A stretch of 64,000 nt of DNA, taken from Aliiroseovarius sp. Z3. Lineage in GTDB: Bacteria; Pseudomonadota; Alphaproteobacteria; Rhodobacterales; Rhodobacteraceae. Under the pieces are notes generated by a model. The model ran no database searches, was not told where the DNA came from, and worked only from the letters and a program-made list of their open reading frames with translations. Positions 37,533 to 47,616 of the stretch are shown one piece after another; within the stretch, counting starts at the first letter, position 1, and every line of letters starts with the position of its first letter. Where the stretch lies: assembly GCF_029105185.1 (NCBI RefSeq), contig NZ_JAFMZK010000003.1:124001-188000 (forward strand), in the 5' to 3' direction. The translations under genes were made by a program, and so were the position numbers.

Positions 37533-38630
37533 ATGACTGACACGATTACCCTGTTGGGGCTGGAAAGCTCTTGCGATGACACGGCGGCGGCGGTGGTGCG
37601 GCATATGCCCGGCCAAGCGCCACAGATCTTGTCGTCCGTCGTGGCGGGGCAAACCGCATTACATGCTGATTTCGGTGGCGTTGTGCCAGAAATCGCGGCC
37701 CGCGCCCATGCCGAAAAACTGGATATTTGCGTGGAAGAGGCTCTGTTGCAGGCGAATCTGCAACTGCGAGACTTGGATGGGATCGCCGTCACCGCAGGGC
37801 CCGGGCTGATCGGTGGGGTCGTGGCCGGTGTTATGTGCGCCAAAGGGTTGGCAGCCGGATCCGGCCTACCGCTGATCGGCGTAAACCATCTGGCCGGTCA
37901 TGCCCTGACCCCACGCCTGACGGATCAAACCGTGTTTCCTTACCTGATGCTGCTGGTGTCCGGTGGCCATTGTCAGTTTCTGATCGCAAAGGGACCGGAG
38001 GACTTTCAAAGGCTCGGCGGCACCATCGACGACGCCCCCGGCGAAGCGTTCGACAAGACCGCGAAGCTTCTGGCCCTGCCGCAACCCGGCGGGCCGTCGG
38101 TCGAGGTCGAGGCGCGCAACGGCGACCCTGAACGGTTCAGGTTCCCCCGCCCACTGTTGGACCGGCCGGGATGTGACATGAGTTTTTCAGGATTGAAAAC
38201 CGCCCTGCTGCGGGAACGGGACCGGTTGGTCAGCGAACATGGCGGGTTGCGCCGCACCGACCGCGCCGATCTTTGTGCCGGGTTTCAGGCTGCTGTGACC
38301 GACGTTCTGGCCGAAAAATCACGCCGGGCGCTGACAGAATATCTGACCTTGGCGCCGTCCTCTCCCACGCTCGCCGTGGCTGGCGGTGTGGCCGCTAATA
38401 TGACCATTCGTGGTGCGTTAGAGACTGTTTGTGATCAAGCCAACGTGGCATTTCTTGCCCCACCGCTTGCCTTGTGCACGGACAATGCCGCGATGATCGC
38501 CTGGGCCGGGATCGAACGGTTTCGCACAGGCGCGCGCGACGATATGACCCTGCAGGCCCGGCCAAGATGGCCTCTGGACCAGCACGCCCCCGCCATGCTT
38601 GGATCGGGGAAGAAAGGGGCAAAAGCATGA
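37533..38630 (+). CDS. tsaD: tRNA t6A threonylcarbamoyltransferase TsaD
   Basis: 365 residues from ATG 37533 ([20 protein letters not shown]). Family motifs: [31 protein letters not shown]-like, metal-binding [32 protein letters not shown], and [15 protein letters not shown]. It adds threonylcarbamoyl to A37 of ANN-decoding tRNAs with TsaB and TsaE; tsaE is at 51.5 kb. Its stop overlaps gpsA by four bases. Confidence 0.96.
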   Translation: MTDTITLLGLESSCDDTAAAVVRHMPGQAPQILSSVVAGQTALHADFGGVVPEIAARAHAEKLDICVEEALLQANLQLRDLDGIAVTAGPGLIGGVVAGVMCAKGLAAGSGLPLIGVNHLAGHALTPRLTDQTVFPYLMLLVSGGHCQFLIAKGPEDFQRLGGTIDDAPGEAFDKTAKLLALPQPGGPSVEVEARNGDPERFRFPRPLLDRPGCDMSFSGLKTALLRERDRLVSEHGGLRRTDRADLCAGFQAAVTDVLAEKSRRALTEYLTLAPSSPTLAVAGGVAANMTIRGALETVCDQANVAFLAPPLALCTDNAAMIAWAGIERFRTGARDDMTLQARPRWPLDQHAPAMLGSGKKGAKA

Positions 38631-39574
38631 GTGTTTCAGTCTTGGGCGCGGGCGCCTTCGGCACCGCCCTGGCAATCTCACTGGCGCGCGCCGGGCAACC
38701 GGTGACGCTGTGGGCGCGCGATCTGGCCGGAATGGACACAGCACGCGAGAACACCCGCCGCCTGCCGGGCTTCACCTTTCCTGAAACACTGGACGTCACA
38801 GACAACCTGTCTGACGCTGCCCACTCCAACATCCTGCTGTTGGCGGTCCCGATGCAATCCCTTGCCGGGTTCCTGTCAGAGCACGCAGCGCTTCTGAACG
38901 GCAAGACCCTTGTGGCCTGCTGTAAAGGCATTGACCTGACCACGGGCCTTGGTCCGGCCGAGATCATCCGCCGCACCTGCCCCGCAGCGATCCCCGCCAT
39001 CTTGTCGGGGCCAAGCTTTGCCGTCGACATCGCCGCTGGCTTGCCAACGGCGCTGACACTGGCGGTCGAAGATGGACACGCGCTGCAAGCTGCCCTGTCC
39101 ACCCCAAACATCCGCCTTTATCGCAGCTCGGATCTGATCGGAGTCGAAATCGGTGGCGCCTTGAAAAACGTGGTGGCCATCGCCTGTGGCATTACGCTTG
39201 GTGCAGGGCTTGGTGAGAGTGCCCACGCCGCGTTGATGACACGAGGCTTCGCCGAGATGCAGCGACTTGCCCTGTCACGCGGCGCCCGACCGGAAACCTT
39301 ATCTGGACTGTCAGGTTTTGGTGATCTTGCGCTTACCTGTTCATCCGAAAAATCACGAAACTTCGCTTATGGCCTTGCCCTTGGTCGGGGCGAACCGGTG
39401 CCCGAAGGCACGACCGTCGAAGGCAAGGCAACAGCAAAAGCAGTCTCTAACCTTGCCCAAACGCTGGGTCTGGACATGCCCATTGCCGATATGGTCGTCG
39501 CCGTTCTTGAAAAACATCTGACTGTGAAAGAAGCTGCGGACATGTTGCTGACGCGGCCCTTGAAGGAGGAATAA
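38627..39574 (+). CDS. gpsA: Glycerol-3-phosphate dehydrogenase (NAD(P)+) GpsA
   Basis: 315 residues from ATG 38627, which shares ATGA with the tsaD stop; the earlier in-frame start at 38474 lies inside tsaD. The NAD motif is [20 protein letters not shown]. Catalytic Lys lies in [15 protein letters not shown], with [11 protein letters not shown] and [19 protein letters not shown] further on. It makes sn-glycerol-3-phosphate for phospholipids. Confidence 0.96.
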   Translation: MSVSVLGAGAFGTALAISLARAGQPVTLWARDLAGMDTARENTRRLPGFTFPETLDVTDNLSDAAHSNILLLAVPMQSLAGFLSEHAALLNGKTLVACCKGIDLTTGLGPAEIIRRTCPAAIPAILSGPSFAVDIAAGLPTALTLAVEDGHALQAALSTPNIRLYRSSDLIGVEIGGALKNVVAIACGITLGAGLGESAHAALMTRGFAEMQRLALSRGARPETLSGLSGFGDLALTCSSEKSRNFAYGLALGRGEPVPEGTTVEGKATAKAVSNLAQTLGLDMPIADMVVAVLEKHLTVKEAADMLLTRPLKEE

Positions 39575-39575
39575 C

Positions 39576-39848
39576 ATGCTGACAGCGCTAATTTGCACCG
39601 ACAAACCCGGTGCGATTGATATCCGAAAAGCCAACCGCGACGCCCATCTGGCCTATATCAAGGACACCGGCGTTGTGGCACAGGCCGGGCCGTTTCTGGA
39701 CGCTGATGGTGTGATGTGCGGATCGCTTGTGATCTTGGATGTCGCTGACCGCGACGCGGCGCAGGCCTGGGCTGACGGCGACCCCTATGCCAAGGCGGGC
39801 CTGTTTTCGAACGTCCGCATCGAACAATGGAACAAGGTGGTGGGCTAA
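39576..39848 (+). CDS. YciI family protein
   Basis: 90 residues, a ferredoxin-like alpha/beta fold: NRDAHLAYIKDTGVVAQAGPFLDADG followed by LVILDVADRDAAQAWADGDPYAKAGLF in pieces. The conserved His and Asp of the YciI family are present. Function in the cell is unknown. It starts one base after the gpsA stop and its stop overlaps the EVE gene (TAATG). Confidence 0.88.
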   Translation: MLTALICTDKPGAIDIRKANRDAHLAYIKDTGVVAQAGPFLDADGVMCGSLVILDVADRDAAQAWADGDPYAKAGLFSNVRIEQWNKVVG

Positions 39849-40267
39849 TGGCATACTGGCTTTTCAAATCCGAAGTCTCGACCTGGAGCTGGGATCAACA
39901 GGTCGCCAAAGGTGACGCAGGCGAAGAATGGGATGGCGTGCGCAACTATCAGGCGCGCAACCATATGCGGGACATGAAGATCGGCGATCTGGGCTTCTTC
40001 TATCACTCGCAAAAGGAAAAAGAGATCGTGGGCATCGTCGAGGTTATCGCCGAAAGCCATCCCGACAGCACCACCGATGATGAGCGTTGGGACTGCGTGG
40101 ACATCAAGGCCGTGCGACCGCTGAAAAACCCGGTGACGCTGGCCATGTGCAAAGAAGACCCGCGCCTTGCGGATATGGTACTGGTCAACAACAGCCGACT
40201 GTCAGTTCAGCCCGTGACGAAAAAGGAATGGGACACCATTCTTTCGCTTTCCGGCGACAGCGAATAG
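39848..40267 (+). CDS. EVE domain protein
   Basis: 139 residues, nearly all EVE (PUA-like) domain: MAYWLFKSEVSTWSWDQQ, WDGVRNYQARNHMRDMKIGDLGFFYHS in parts, and a KEIVGIVEVIAESHPD segment. These proteins bind modified bases in RNA or DNA. The domain reads modified cytosine in some restriction enzymes, but here it is free-standing and in a housekeeping operon, so an RNA-related role is more likely. Confidence 0.92.
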   Translation: MAYWLFKSEVSTWSWDQQVAKGDAGEEWDGVRNYQARNHMRDMKIGDLGFFYHSQKEKEIVGIVEVIAESHPDSTTDDERWDCVDIKAVRPLKNPVTLAMCKEDPRLADMVLVNNSRLSVQPVTKKEWDTILSLSGDSE

Positions 40268-40316
40268 ATTTTGTGCAATCATATCCGCACCATAAACGCG
40301 CACAGGAGGAGAGTTT

Positions 40317-40703
40317 ATGTTGCAGGTGTTAATTGCCGCCATCGCGGGATACGCGTTTGGTGCGGTGTGGTACATGGCGCTGGCCAAGCAGTGGGTAAAA
40401 GCGACCGGTATCGCTGTCGACGAAAACGGAAAGCCCGTCGACAAATCACCGGTGCCGTTCATCGTTGCATTCATCAGTGCGATTATCGTTGCCGGAATGA
40501 TGCGGCACATATTCGTCATGGCGGGCATTGATACGGTCGGGAAGGGCCTGATCACAGGCTTGGGGCTGGGTCTGTTTGTTGTGGCACCCTGGATCGCGAA
40601 CAATGTGATGTTTGGCAATCGCGACAAAAGCCTGATCTGGATCGACGGTGGCTATGCCGCAGGCGGATGTGCGGTGATCGGGTTGGTGCTTGCCCTGTTC
40701 TGA
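40317..40703 (+). CDS. DUF1761 membrane protein
   Basis: 128 residues with four hydrophobic helices: VLIAAIAGYAFGAVWYMALA, VPFIVAFISAIIVAGMM, GLITGLGLGLFVVAPWIA and GGCAVIGLVLALF. The DUF1761 pattern of AYWYMALAKQW-like start and NNVMFGNRDKSLIWIDGGY is seen. Function unknown. AGGAGGAGA precedes the ATG. A terminator follows directly. Confidence 0.85.
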   Translation: MLQVLIAAIAGYAFGAVWYMALAKQWVKATGIAVDENGKPVDKSPVPFIVAFISAIIVAGMMRHIFVMAGIDTVGKGLITGLGLGLFVVAPWIANNVMFGNRDKSLIWIDGGYAAGGCAVIGLVLALF

Positions 40704-40718
40704 TATTCTGAAAAACAA

Positions 40719-40752
40719 GAAAGGAGGGGCTGACGTCTCGGCCCCTCCTTTC
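40719..40752 (+). terminator. Hairpin terminator after the DUF1761 gene
   Basis: A twelve-base-pair stem GAAAGGAGGGGC / GCCCCTCCTTTC, extended inside by three weaker pairs, 15 bases after the stop. T-run is short, so termination strength is uncertain. Confidence 0.7.
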
Positions 40753-40900
40753 CACCCCACGTGCTCCCCAGCACCACAAGCGACTTTGAAATTCGGGTCC
40801 AGCCATCCTAGCCTTCAGTTGGACATTAGCGGCCTGCGCATCACCGCGCAAGCATGCTTTGTATACAATATTATTCGAAATCAATAAGTTAATGCTTCAT

Positions 40901-40930
40901 TAATAAAGGCGCCGCCGAAATGGCAGCGCC
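40901..40930 (-). terminator. Rho-independent terminator of the DUF2853 gene
   Basis: On the minus strand: GGCGCTGCC, five-base loop, GGCGGCGCC, then TTTATTA. Nine pairs with one G-T. It begins 22 bases after the stop. Confidence 0.75.
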
Positions 40931-40951
40931 CTCGCATCACGTCTTTACAGC

Positions 40952-41293
40952 TTAGCCGTAGACGGATTCCTTACCGAAATGCTTGACAAGCATGTAATAC
41001 ACGACGGCGCGATACTTGTTGCGCTCGCTCCGGCCATAAGTGTCGATAACGGCGTTGATTGCATCCATCAGTTGCGGACCATCGGCCAGCCCCAGTTTCT
41101 TGACCAGGAAATTGTCTTTCACGGTCTCAAGCTCGCTGTCCTGACCGGCTGCAACGGTTGACGCATCGGCATTATAGATCGCAGGGCCGCAACCAATGGT
41201 CACCTTGGTCAGAAGATCCATATCCGGTGTCATGCCACATTTCGATTTCAGATCATCGGCATATTTAGCAATCAGTTCGTCACGTTTACCCAT
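40952..41293 (-). CDS. DUF2853 family protein
   Basis: 113 residues, soluble, matching the small DUF2853 family: KYADDLKSKCGMTPDMDLLTKVTIGCGPAIYNADASTV in parts, and YGRSERNKYRAVVYYMLVKHF at the end. All-helical. Function unknown. Divergent from a BON-LysM protein with a 170-base gap. Confidence 0.82.
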   Translation of the reverse strand: MGKRDELIAKYADDLKSKCGMTPDMDLLTKVTIGCGPAIYNADASTVAAGQDSELETVKDNFLVKKLGLADGPQLMDAINAVIDTYGRSERNKYRAVVYYMLVKHFGKESVYG

Positions 41294-41463
41294 TTTGGTC
41301 TCCCATAAATTTTACCAATAGGCCGAGGCCCAATTCGTCAACGAGACTAAGCACAATCTTAAATTGGTCAAAGGAAAAGTTTGCCGCCGTATTCCCCCTA
41401 GGCATCTGGTTCGATTTCACGCAGGATGTCACCGATCGCATGTTTTTTGTAATGGAGGAAACT

Positions 41464-41883
41464 ATGGGTCTTTGGAGTTTTGTGAAGGGCGCAGGAAAAT
41501 CACTGTTCGGTGGCGGGGATGAAACAGCCTCGGCAGACAGCCTGAACAAGGAAGTGGCTGATCTGGGCATCGACACATCCGGTTTGGATATCAAGGTAGA
41601 CGGCGAAAAGGTTACCGTCAAAGGCGGTGAAAACCTGAGCGCGGAAGATCGCGAAAAGGTCATTCTGGCGGTCGGCAATGTCGAAGGCGTCGCCGAGGTC
41701 GAAGCCGATCTGGACAACGAACCGACATTCCACACGGTTGAAAAAGGTGACACGCTTTGGGCGATTGCCGAGAAAACACTTGGCAACGGCGCACGCTATA
41801 AAGAGATCTTTGAAGCCAACAAGCCGATGCTGAAGGATCCTGACCTGATCTATCCGGGCCAGAACCTGCGCATCCCCGGCTAA
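41464..41883 (+). CDS. BON-LysM protein (Kbp/YgaU-like)
   Basis: 139 residues from ATG 41464 ([16 protein letters not shown]), with GGAGG upstream. A BON domain ([19 protein letters not shown] with [21 protein letters not shown]) is joined to a C-terminal LysM ([21 protein letters not shown], then [10 protein letters not shown]). E. coli Kbp/YgaU has the same order and binds potassium in the cytoplasm. No signal peptide is seen, which fits. A strong terminator follows. Confidence 0.9.
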   Translation: MGLWSFVKGAGKSLFGGGDETASADSLNKEVADLGIDTSGLDIKVDGEKVTVKGGENLSAEDREKVILAVGNVEGVAEVEADLDNEPTFHTVEKGDTLWAIAEKTLGNGARYKEIFEANKPMLKDPDLIYPGQNLRIPG

Positions 41884-41903
41884 GACAGACGTATAGTATT
41901 CAG

Positions 41904-41932
41904 AACGGCCCGCTCACCTGCGGGCCGTTTTT
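41904..41932 (+). terminator. Rho-independent terminator of the BON-LysM gene
   Basis: A perfect ten-base-pair stem AACGGCCCGC / GCGGGCCGTT, six-base loop, ending in TTTTT, 20 bases after the stop. Confidence 0.92.
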
Positions 41933-42029
41933 GCTTGCAAAATCAACCCCTGCGGCAATTTTCGCCTTGTGGCAAAAGACAAGTCGCTGTCTGATCCGCA
42001 GAAACCTGCAAGCGAGGATCAGAAAGTCG

Positions 42030-43232
42030 ATGGCATCTTATTTGAAATCCACCCCCACCCGTGACGGCATGTTCGGAGATTATGGCGGCGCTATGTTGCC
42101 ACCGCCGCTTGAGCCACACTTCAAGGAAATCCGCGAAGCGTATGATCGCATTTCGAAGTCCGCCGATTTCATCGCCGAGCTTCGCCACATCCGCAAGCAC
42201 TTCCAGGGGCGTCCGACGCCGGTGTCCTATTTGAAAAACCTGTCGAACCTGTCAGGCGGCGCGCAGATTTATGCCAAACGCGAGGATTTGAACCACACCG
42301 GCGCGCATAAACTGAACCACTGTATGGGCGAAGGTCTTCTGGCCAAGTTCATGGGCAAGACAAAGCTGATGGCCGAAACCGGCGCGGGGCAACACGGGGT
42401 CGCATTGGCCACCGCTGCTGCCTATTTCGGCTTGGAATGTGAAATTCACATGGGCGAGATCGACATCGCCAAAGAAGCCCCCAACGTCACCCGCATGAAG
42501 CTGCTGGGCGCCGAGGTCGTGCCGGTGGGCTTCGGCGGACGTTCGCTGAAAGAGGCGGTGGACAGCTGTTTCGGCAGCTATATGGAGCAAGCCGACCAAG
42601 CGTTGTTCGCCATCGGATCCGTCGTGGGTCCGCACCCGTTCCCGATGATGGTCCGCGACTTCCAGCACGTCGTGGGTGTCGAAGCGCGCGAGCAGTTTGT
42701 CGAGATGACCGGCGGTCTACCCGATATGGTTGCCGCCTGCGTCGGTGGCGGATCAAACGCGATGGGCCTGTTTTCGGGCTTCATCGACGATGATGATGTG
42801 GCGCTTTATGGCGTCGAGCCAATGGGCACCTCGTCGAAACTGGGTGAACACGCCGCGACCATCACCTTCGGCGAAGACGGCGACATTCACGGCTTCCGCA
42901 CCATGGTTCTGAAAGACGAAAACGGTGAACCTGCCCCCGTGCACACCGTCGCCTCGGGTCTGGACTATCCGGGCGTTGGGCCAGAGCACGCCCACCTTCA
43001 TCGCATCGGCAAGGCCAACTACACTGCTGCAAATGACAAAGAGGCATTGGACGCGTTCTTCGCGCTAAGCCGGCACGAGGGCATCATCCCGGCGCTGGAA
43101 AGCGCCCATGCCGTTGCCTTTGCGATGCGGGAAGCCCCGAAAAATCCGGGCAAGTCGATCCTGATCAACCTGTCAGGGCGCGGTGACAAGGACATCGACT
43201 ATGTGACCGAAACCTTCGGGTTTGGTGACTAA
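42030..43232 (+). CDS. trpB: Tryptophan synthase beta-chain family protein (orphan, divergent)
   Basis: 400 residues from ATG 42030; the frame back to 41931 has no family match. It carries the TrpB catalytic set: K94 in [10 protein letters not shown]116 in AETGAGQHG, the PLP phosphate loop GGGSN (239-243) and S382 in NLSGRGDKD. Differences from canonical TrpB include [14 protein letters not shown] and [13 protein letters not shown] where conserved residues normally follow. No trpA or trpF is beside it. It may be a stand-alone indole-salvaging enzyme rather than the biosynthetic one. Confidence 0.85.
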   Translation: MASYLKSTPTRDGMFGDYGGAMLPPPLEPHFKEIREAYDRISKSADFIAELRHIRKHFQGRPTPVSYLKNLSNLSGGAQIYAKREDLNHTGAHKLNHCMGEGLLAKFMGKTKLMAETGAGQHGVALATAAAYFGLECEIHMGEIDIAKEAPNVTRMKLLGAEVVPVGFGGRSLKEAVDSCFGSYMEQADQALFAIGSVVGPHPFPMMVRDFQHVVGVEAREQFVEMTGGLPDMVAACVGGGSNAMGLFSGFIDDDDVALYGVEPMGTSSKLGEHAATITFGEDGDIHGFRTMVLKDENGEPAPVHTVASGLDYPGVGPEHAHLHRIGKANYTAANDKEALDAFFALSRHEGIIPALESAHAVAFAMREAPKNPGKSILINLSGRGDKDIDYVTETFGFGD

Positions 43233-43271
43233 CCCAGCTTGGCCCTGCATCCGAGATGATGTGGGGCCATC

Positions 43272-44021
43272 CTATCGGCAATATCCCCAGCCTGTGTTCT
43301 CCAGATGGAAATGATCGGCGTGCAGTTGATTGTAGTCCGGTCCAAGCACCAGTCGAAACCAATCACATGACCCACGCCAGATGCGCCGAAGGAACGCAGC
43401 TTCGGGGCCGTCACCATCCCAATCCTTTAACAATGATAGCTGGCGACCGTCAGCCAGTCGCACGCCTGTGATGTCGATCGCATTTGCTTTGGCGTGGCTG
43501 CTCCATCGCCCTTCTGTGCCGCGGCTGGTGCGCATCTTGCGGCAATTATAGCTGCCAATCTGGGTGATCGCGGCGACTTCGCTGCCCAGCACTTCGCGTG
43601 CAGCAGGTTGGACGACATGTTCTTCCCACATCGCAAGCCGCAAGGCGGTTTCACAACGGGTTTCGACCCTATTCATGCGCGAATTGGGCAATGTTGACAG
43701 AAGACCTCGCCCTTCGATTCCGCAGTTTTCATCCACCTCAAGGTCGGACATAGGGTCAAACACAACACCCGCCTGGTCCAGAACGGAACGGCATTCTGCG
43801 ACATCATCCAACGCGCGCATCATCTGCAACCGGGTGACGACCGTGACCGGAGCACCAATCGTCAATCGTTTGGTCGGGTTCCAATGATCAGGTAACGGGC
43901 CACCCGGTCGCAATAGGAACCACATCGCCACAAGCCCAAGCAGCACCGCCGAAAACAGCGCAGATAAAACAGAAAGCGCCGCCCTGCGAAACACGGGGCG
44001 GCGCTGTGGTTCATCGTTCAT
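43272..44021 (-). CDS. Extensin-like C-terminal domain protein
   Basis: 249 residues. One N-terminal membrane helix (LSVLSALFSAVLLGLVAMWFLL) is followed by the extensin-like domain. Key segments: CETALRLAMWEEHVVQPAA, GSYNCRKM, SHAKANAIDITG, DWFRLVLGPDYNQLHADHFHLE. The His and Asp in SHAKANAID and HADHFHLE recall metal peptidases of the DD-carboxypeptidase type, so a cell-wall role is plausible. It follows ahcY by nine bases on the same strand. Confidence 0.85.
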   Translation of the reverse strand: MNDEPQRRPVFRRAALSVLSALFSAVLLGLVAMWFLLRPGGPLPDHWNPTKRLTIGAPVTVVTRLQMMRALDDVAECRSVLDQAGVVFDPMSDLEVDENCGIEGRGLLSTLPNSRMNRVETRCETALRLAMWEEHVVQPAAREVLGSEVAAITQIGSYNCRKMRTSRGTEGRWSSHAKANAIDITGVRLADGRQLSLLKDWDGDGPEAAFLRRIWRGSCDWFRLVLGPDYNQLHADHFHLENTGWGYCR

Positions 44022-44030
44022 AATGCGGAG

Positions 44031-45416
44031 TTAGTAACGATAATGCTCGGGCTTGAACGGCCCTTCAGGTGTCACACCGATATAAGACGCCTGATCGCTG
44101 CTCAGCTTGGACAGCTTCACGCCGATCCGGTCCAGATGCAGACGGGCGACTTTTTCGTCCAGATGCTTGGGCAGGATGTAGACGTCGTTCTTGTACTCAT
44201 CCCCCTTGGTCCACAGCTCGATCTGGGCCAGCACCTGATTGGTGAAGGATGCCGACATCACGAAGGACGGGTGGCCGGTGGCATTGCCAAGGTTCAGCAG
44301 GCGGCCTTCGGACAGCAGGATGATGCGGTTGCCCGAGGGCATCTCGATCATGTCCACTTGATCCTTGATGTTGGTCCACTTGTGGTTCTTCAGGTTCGCC
44401 ACCTGAATTTCATTGTCGAAATGGCCGATGTTGCCGACAATCGCCATGTCCTTCATCGCGCGCATATGCTCGATGCGGATGACGTCTTTGTTGCCGGTGG
44501 TGGTGATGAAAATGTCGGCGCTGTCCACAGCGTCTTCCAGCGTCACAACCTCGAACCCGTCCATTGCCGCTTGCAACGCGCAGATCGGGTCGATTTCAGT
44601 CACTTTCACGCGGGCACCTGCACCGCGAAGAGACGCGGCCGAGCCTTTGCCCACATCGCCATAACCACAAACCACGGCAACCTTACCGGCCATCATCGTG
44701 TCGGTGGCGCGGCGGATGCCGTCGACCAGCGATTCCTTACAGCCGTATTTGTTGTCGAATTTCGACTTGGTGACCGAGTCGTTCACGTTGATCGCCGGGA
44801 AGGGCAGTTGGCCGTTCTTCACCAGATCATACAAGCGGTGCACGCCGGTGGTGGTCTCTTCCGAGACACCTTTGATCTGCGCGCGCATCTTGGTGAACCA
44901 ACCGGGGCTGGCCTCCATGCGCTTCTTGATCTGTGCGTGGATCACGGTCTCTTCTTCCGAACCGGGCACACCCAGATCTTCGCCAGCTTCGGCGCGGGCG
45001 CCCAGCAGGATGTACAGTGTCGCGTCGCCGCCATCGTCCAGGATCAGGTTCGGACCTTCCGGGAATTGGAACGATTTATCCAGATAATCCCAGTGCTCTT
45101 CCAGCGATTGGCCTTTGATGGCGAAAACCGGAACGCCAGCTTCGGCAATCGCGGCAGCCGCGTGGTCTTGGGTCGAGAAGATGTTGCACGACGCCCAGCG
45201 CACATCGGCGCCCAGCGCGACCAGCGTTTCAATCAGAACCGCAGTTTGAATGGTCATGTGCAGCGAACCGACGATCCGCGCACCCGCCAAAGGTTTGCTT
45301 TCGCCATATTCGTCGCGCAGCGCCATCAGGCCGGGCATTTCGGTTTCGGCGATGTCCAGCTCCTTGCGCCCGAACTCGGCAAGGTTGATGTCTTTGACAA
45401 TATAATCTTTGGTCAC
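44031..45416 (-). CDS. ahcY: Adenosylhomocysteinase
   Basis: 461 residues from GTG 45416 ([16 protein letters not shown]), with GGAG eight bases before. The open frame to 45839 is rejected since it opposes the HD gene. The NAD motif is [18 protein letters not shown]; catalytic region [17 protein letters not shown]; the C-terminus LTSDQA-like [23 protein letters not shown]. It splits S-adenosylhomocysteine to adenosine and homocysteine. A search of the leader for an SAH riboswitch found nothing convincing. ahcY near the reg genes matches Rhodobacter gene order. Confidence 0.97.
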   Translation of the reverse strand: MTKDYIVKDINLAEFGRKELDIAETEMPGLMALRDEYGESKPLAGARIVGSLHMTIQTAVLIETLVALGADVRWASCNIFSTQDHAAAAIAEAGVPVFAIKGQSLEEHWDYLDKSFQFPEGPNLILDDGGDATLYILLGARAEAGEDLGVPGSEEETVIHAQIKKRMEASPGWFTKMRAQIKGVSEETTTGVHRLYDLVKNGQLPFPAINVNDSVTKSKFDNKYGCKESLVDGIRRATDTMMAGKVAVVCGYGDVGKGSAASLRGAGARVKVTEIDPICALQAAMDGFEVVTLEDAVDSADIFITTTGNKDVIRIEHMRAMKDMAIVGNIGHFDNEIQVANLKNHKWTNIKDQVDMIEMPSGNRIILLSEGRLLNLGNATGHPSFVMSASFTNQVLAQIELWTKGDEYKNDVYILPKHLDEKVARLHLDRIGVKLSKLSSDQASYIGVTPEGPFKPEHYRY

Positions 45417-45553
45417 GGTGTTTCTCCGGTGCAGAACCCAATACGTTTGGCAGGTGCCGTAGCATTCTATTGGCAGGCTGGCAATCAAGCCCGATTGACT
45501 TGACGCGTAAAAACCCCAGAGTGCGCCCCGAAGCACGCGAGGAGACCGCCACA

Positions 45554-46150
45554 ATGCCCAAACAACCCCGCGCATGGCAACGGATGCTGTCGGGTCGACG
45601 CCTTGACCTTCTGGACCCGACCCCGATGGATATCGAGATTGAGGATATCGCGCACGGTCTGGCCTTTGTGGCACGCTGGAACGGGCAGACCTTTGGCGAT
45701 TTCCCCTATTCCGTGGCCGAACATTCGCTGCTCGTCGAAACGCTGTATTCCCGCATGAATCCCAACGCACCGGTGAAATGGCGGTTGGCGGCGCTTCTGC
45801 ATGATGCCCCGGAATATGTGATTGGCGATATGATTTCACCGGTCAAATCGGCGGTCGGCCCAGCCTATGGAGAGCTTGATGACCGATTGATGGCCGCCAT
45901 TCATATCAAGTTTGGCCTGCCCGCCAAACTGCCCGACACGATCAAGAAGGCGATCAAGAAGGCGGATCGGATTTCCGCGTGGTTGGAGGCGACCCAGATC
46001 GCGGGCTTTGCCGTCGAAGAAGCCAACAGGTTCTTCGGCGTGCCGGACCCGAAACAGATTGACGGTCTGACCATCGTCCTGCGCGCGCCTGCCGATGTGC
46101 GGCAGGACTTTACCGCCCGCCACAACACGCTTTTGGGACAGATGACATGA
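45554..46150 (+). CDS. HD-domain hydrolase (YfbR-like)
   Basis: 198 residues from ATG 45554, with GGAG upstream. The HD metal set is seen in [30 protein letters not shown] and [12 protein letters not shown]. The YfbR-type 5'-deoxynucleotidases share this pattern. The stop overlaps the GNAT gene (ATGA). Divergent from ahcY. Confidence 0.88.
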   Translation: MPKQPRAWQRMLSGRRLDLLDPTPMDIEIEDIAHGLAFVARWNGQTFGDFPYSVAEHSLLVETLYSRMNPNAPVKWRLAALLHDAPEYVIGDMISPVKSAVGPAYGELDDRLMAAIHIKFGLPAKLPDTIKKAIKKADRISAWLEATQIAGFAVEEANRFFGVPDPKQIDGLTIVLRAPADVRQDFTARHNTLLGQMT

Positions 46151-46653
46151 TCACAACGCGCAAAGCCCTTGCCGCCGACGCCCAAGCCATGTGCGACCTG
46201 CTGAACCCGATCATTCGCGAGGGGTCGACCACCGCGCACCGCTCGGACTTCGACGCCGACCGCATGCGGGCCACCCATATTGACGAACCGCGCCTGATCC
46301 GCACGACATTGGCCCTTGAAGGTGGTGATTTGCTGGGGTTTCAACTGCTGGAATGGGCCGACCCGGATTATACTGGACCCGAAGCCTTGCCCGAGGGCTG
46401 GGCGGTGATCGCCAGCTTCGTGCGCAGCGGGTTGCAAGGCCGTGGCGTTGGGCAGATCTTGTGGCGGGAGACGCTGTTGGCCGCCAAACGCGCGAAAGTG
46501 CGGGCCATCGACGCCAGCATTCGCACCGATAACCTGCCCGGATTGGCCTATTACTCGAAACTCGGATTCAGGGACTATTCCAGCATAAAAGGCATGGTTT
46601 TGTCCGATGGAACGGTGGTGGACAAGACGCGCAAGCGCTTCGACATTGCCTAG
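46147..46653 (+). CDS. GNAT family N-acetyltransferase
   Basis: 168 residues. The acetyl-CoA site is VIASFVRSGLQGRGVGQILWRE, with IDASIRTDNLPGLAYYSKLGFRDY in parts closing the fold. Substrate unknown. Coupled to the HD gene by a four-base overlap. Its stop overlaps that of the convergent lipoprotein gene (CTAG). Confidence 0.9.
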   Translation: MITTRKALAADAQAMCDLLNPIIREGSTTAHRSDFDADRMRATHIDEPRLIRTTLALEGGDLLGFQLLEWADPDYTGPEALPEGWAVIASFVRSGLQGRGVGQILWRETLLAAKRAKVRAIDASIRTDNLPGLAYYSKLGFRDYSSIKGMVLSDGTVVDKTRKRFDIA

Positions 46654-46979
46654 GCACAGGTCTGCCCCTGACGCCCGGTCGCATCGCGCCAGCCCACGAA
46701 CCGTTCCCGTGTGAAGGTCAGCACCAGGTCATTCCATTGCAGTTGCCGAACGACACCGGTCGGGCATCCCTCCAGCGGCAAGGCCACATGGCGGCCAAGC
46801 TCACGATCCATCGCTGGCACCACACCTTTGGGAGAGCGTCCAAAATCTATCCGTTTGTTCACCGGATCAACTTGAAGCCCCGTGGCATCGGGGCGAATGA
46901 CCACCGCGCTTCGGGTTGGGGCAGGCGCGACGCAGGCCGTCAGGCCGGCCAGCACAGCAAGAAGGACCAGTATTCGCAT
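46650..46979 (-). CDS. Small lipoprotein
   Basis: 109 residues. The signal MRILVLLAVLAGLTACVAP has a clear lipobox with Cys16. The mature part has no family I recognise. It has one Cys pair candidate (EGCPTG and the C-terminal QTCA). Its start overlaps the regA stop (TAATG), so it belongs to the senC-regA transcript, in the place where Rhodobacter species carry hvrA. Confidence 0.75.
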   Translation of the reverse strand: MRILVLLAVLAGLTACVAPAPTRSAVVIRPDATGLQVDPVNKRIDFGRSPKGVVPAMDRELGRHVALPLEGCPTGVVRQLQWNDLVLTFTRERFVGWRDATGRQGQTCA

Positions 46980-47533
46980 TACTTTGGGCTACGCTTGGCC
47001 AGGATACGCTGCAAGGTGCGGCGGTGCATGTTCAGACGCCGCGCAGTTTCCGAGACATTGCGGTCACAAAGCTCATAAACGCGCTGGATATGCTCCCACC
47101 GGACCCGATCCGCCGACATTGGGTTTTCAGGCGGAGGCGGCATGCCATCCGACTTTGCCAGCAGCGCATTCATCACGTCATTCGCATCCGCTGGCTTTGA
47201 CAGGTAATCATTTGCACCGATTTTCACCGCAGACACGGCGGTGGCAATCGCACCATACCCGGTCAACACCACAATTCGTGCATCCGGGCGTTTTTCTCGA
47301 ATGGTTTCAACCACGTCCAGCCCGTTGCCATCGTCCAGCCGCAAGTCAACCACGGCATAGGCGGGCGGGCGGGCCGTGGCAATCGCCTTACCGGCAGCTA
47401 CTGATCCAGCAGTTTCCGGCGCGAATCCTCGTTTTTCCATTGCGCGCGCCAGACGACGTAAAAACGGCTCGTCATCATCCACAAGCAGCAGGGATGCGTC
47501 CTCACCGATCGCTTCTAGTTCCTGTGCCGTCAT
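46979..47533 (-). CDS. regA: Redox response regulator RegA (PrrA/ActR)
   Basis: 184 residues, the exact RegA length. The receiver has LLLVDDDEPFLRRLARAME, phospho-acceptor D63 in VVDLRLDDGNGLDVV, VVLTGYGAIATAVSAVKIGANDYLSKPAD in parts. The Fis-type helix-turn-helix is WEHIQRVYELCDRNVSETARRLNMHRRTLQRILAKR in parts, nearly invariant in the family. It controls respiration, carbon and nitrogen fixation and, where present, photosynthesis genes by redox state. Confidence 0.97.
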   Translation of the reverse strand: MTAQELEAIGEDASLLLVDDDEPFLRRLARAMEKRGFAPETAGSVAAGKAIATARPPAYAVVDLRLDDGNGLDVVETIREKRPDARIVVLTGYGAIATAVSAVKIGANDYLSKPADANDVMNALLAKSDGMPPPPENPMSADRVRWEHIQRVYELCDRNVSETARRLNMHRRTLQRILAKRSPK

Positions 47534-47616
47534 CCGACCAACCTCCGGTTCGCGTCTTATTCAACTTTACCTATGCGTTTCGCACCGTAAGGTCAATTTC
47601 AACGCGCCGATATTGG

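Noticed and set aside
37533-38630. Earlier start for gpsA inside tsaD (38474)
   Set aside because: The NAD-binding motif begins right after ATG 38627, and the ATGA overlap gives a normal coupled start.
43240-43269. Inverted repeat between trpB and the extensin-like gene
   Set aside because: Six-base arms with an 18-base loop and no T-run; too weak to call a terminator.
44043-45503. 486-codon open frame opposite ahcY
   Set aside because: Antisense shadow of a certain gene in GC-rich DNA; no motif and no ribosome site.
45417-45553. Possible SAH or SAM riboswitch before ahcY
   Set aside because: I compared by eye with the known SAH-riboswitch core and saw no matching conserved blocks; a covariance-model search would decide.
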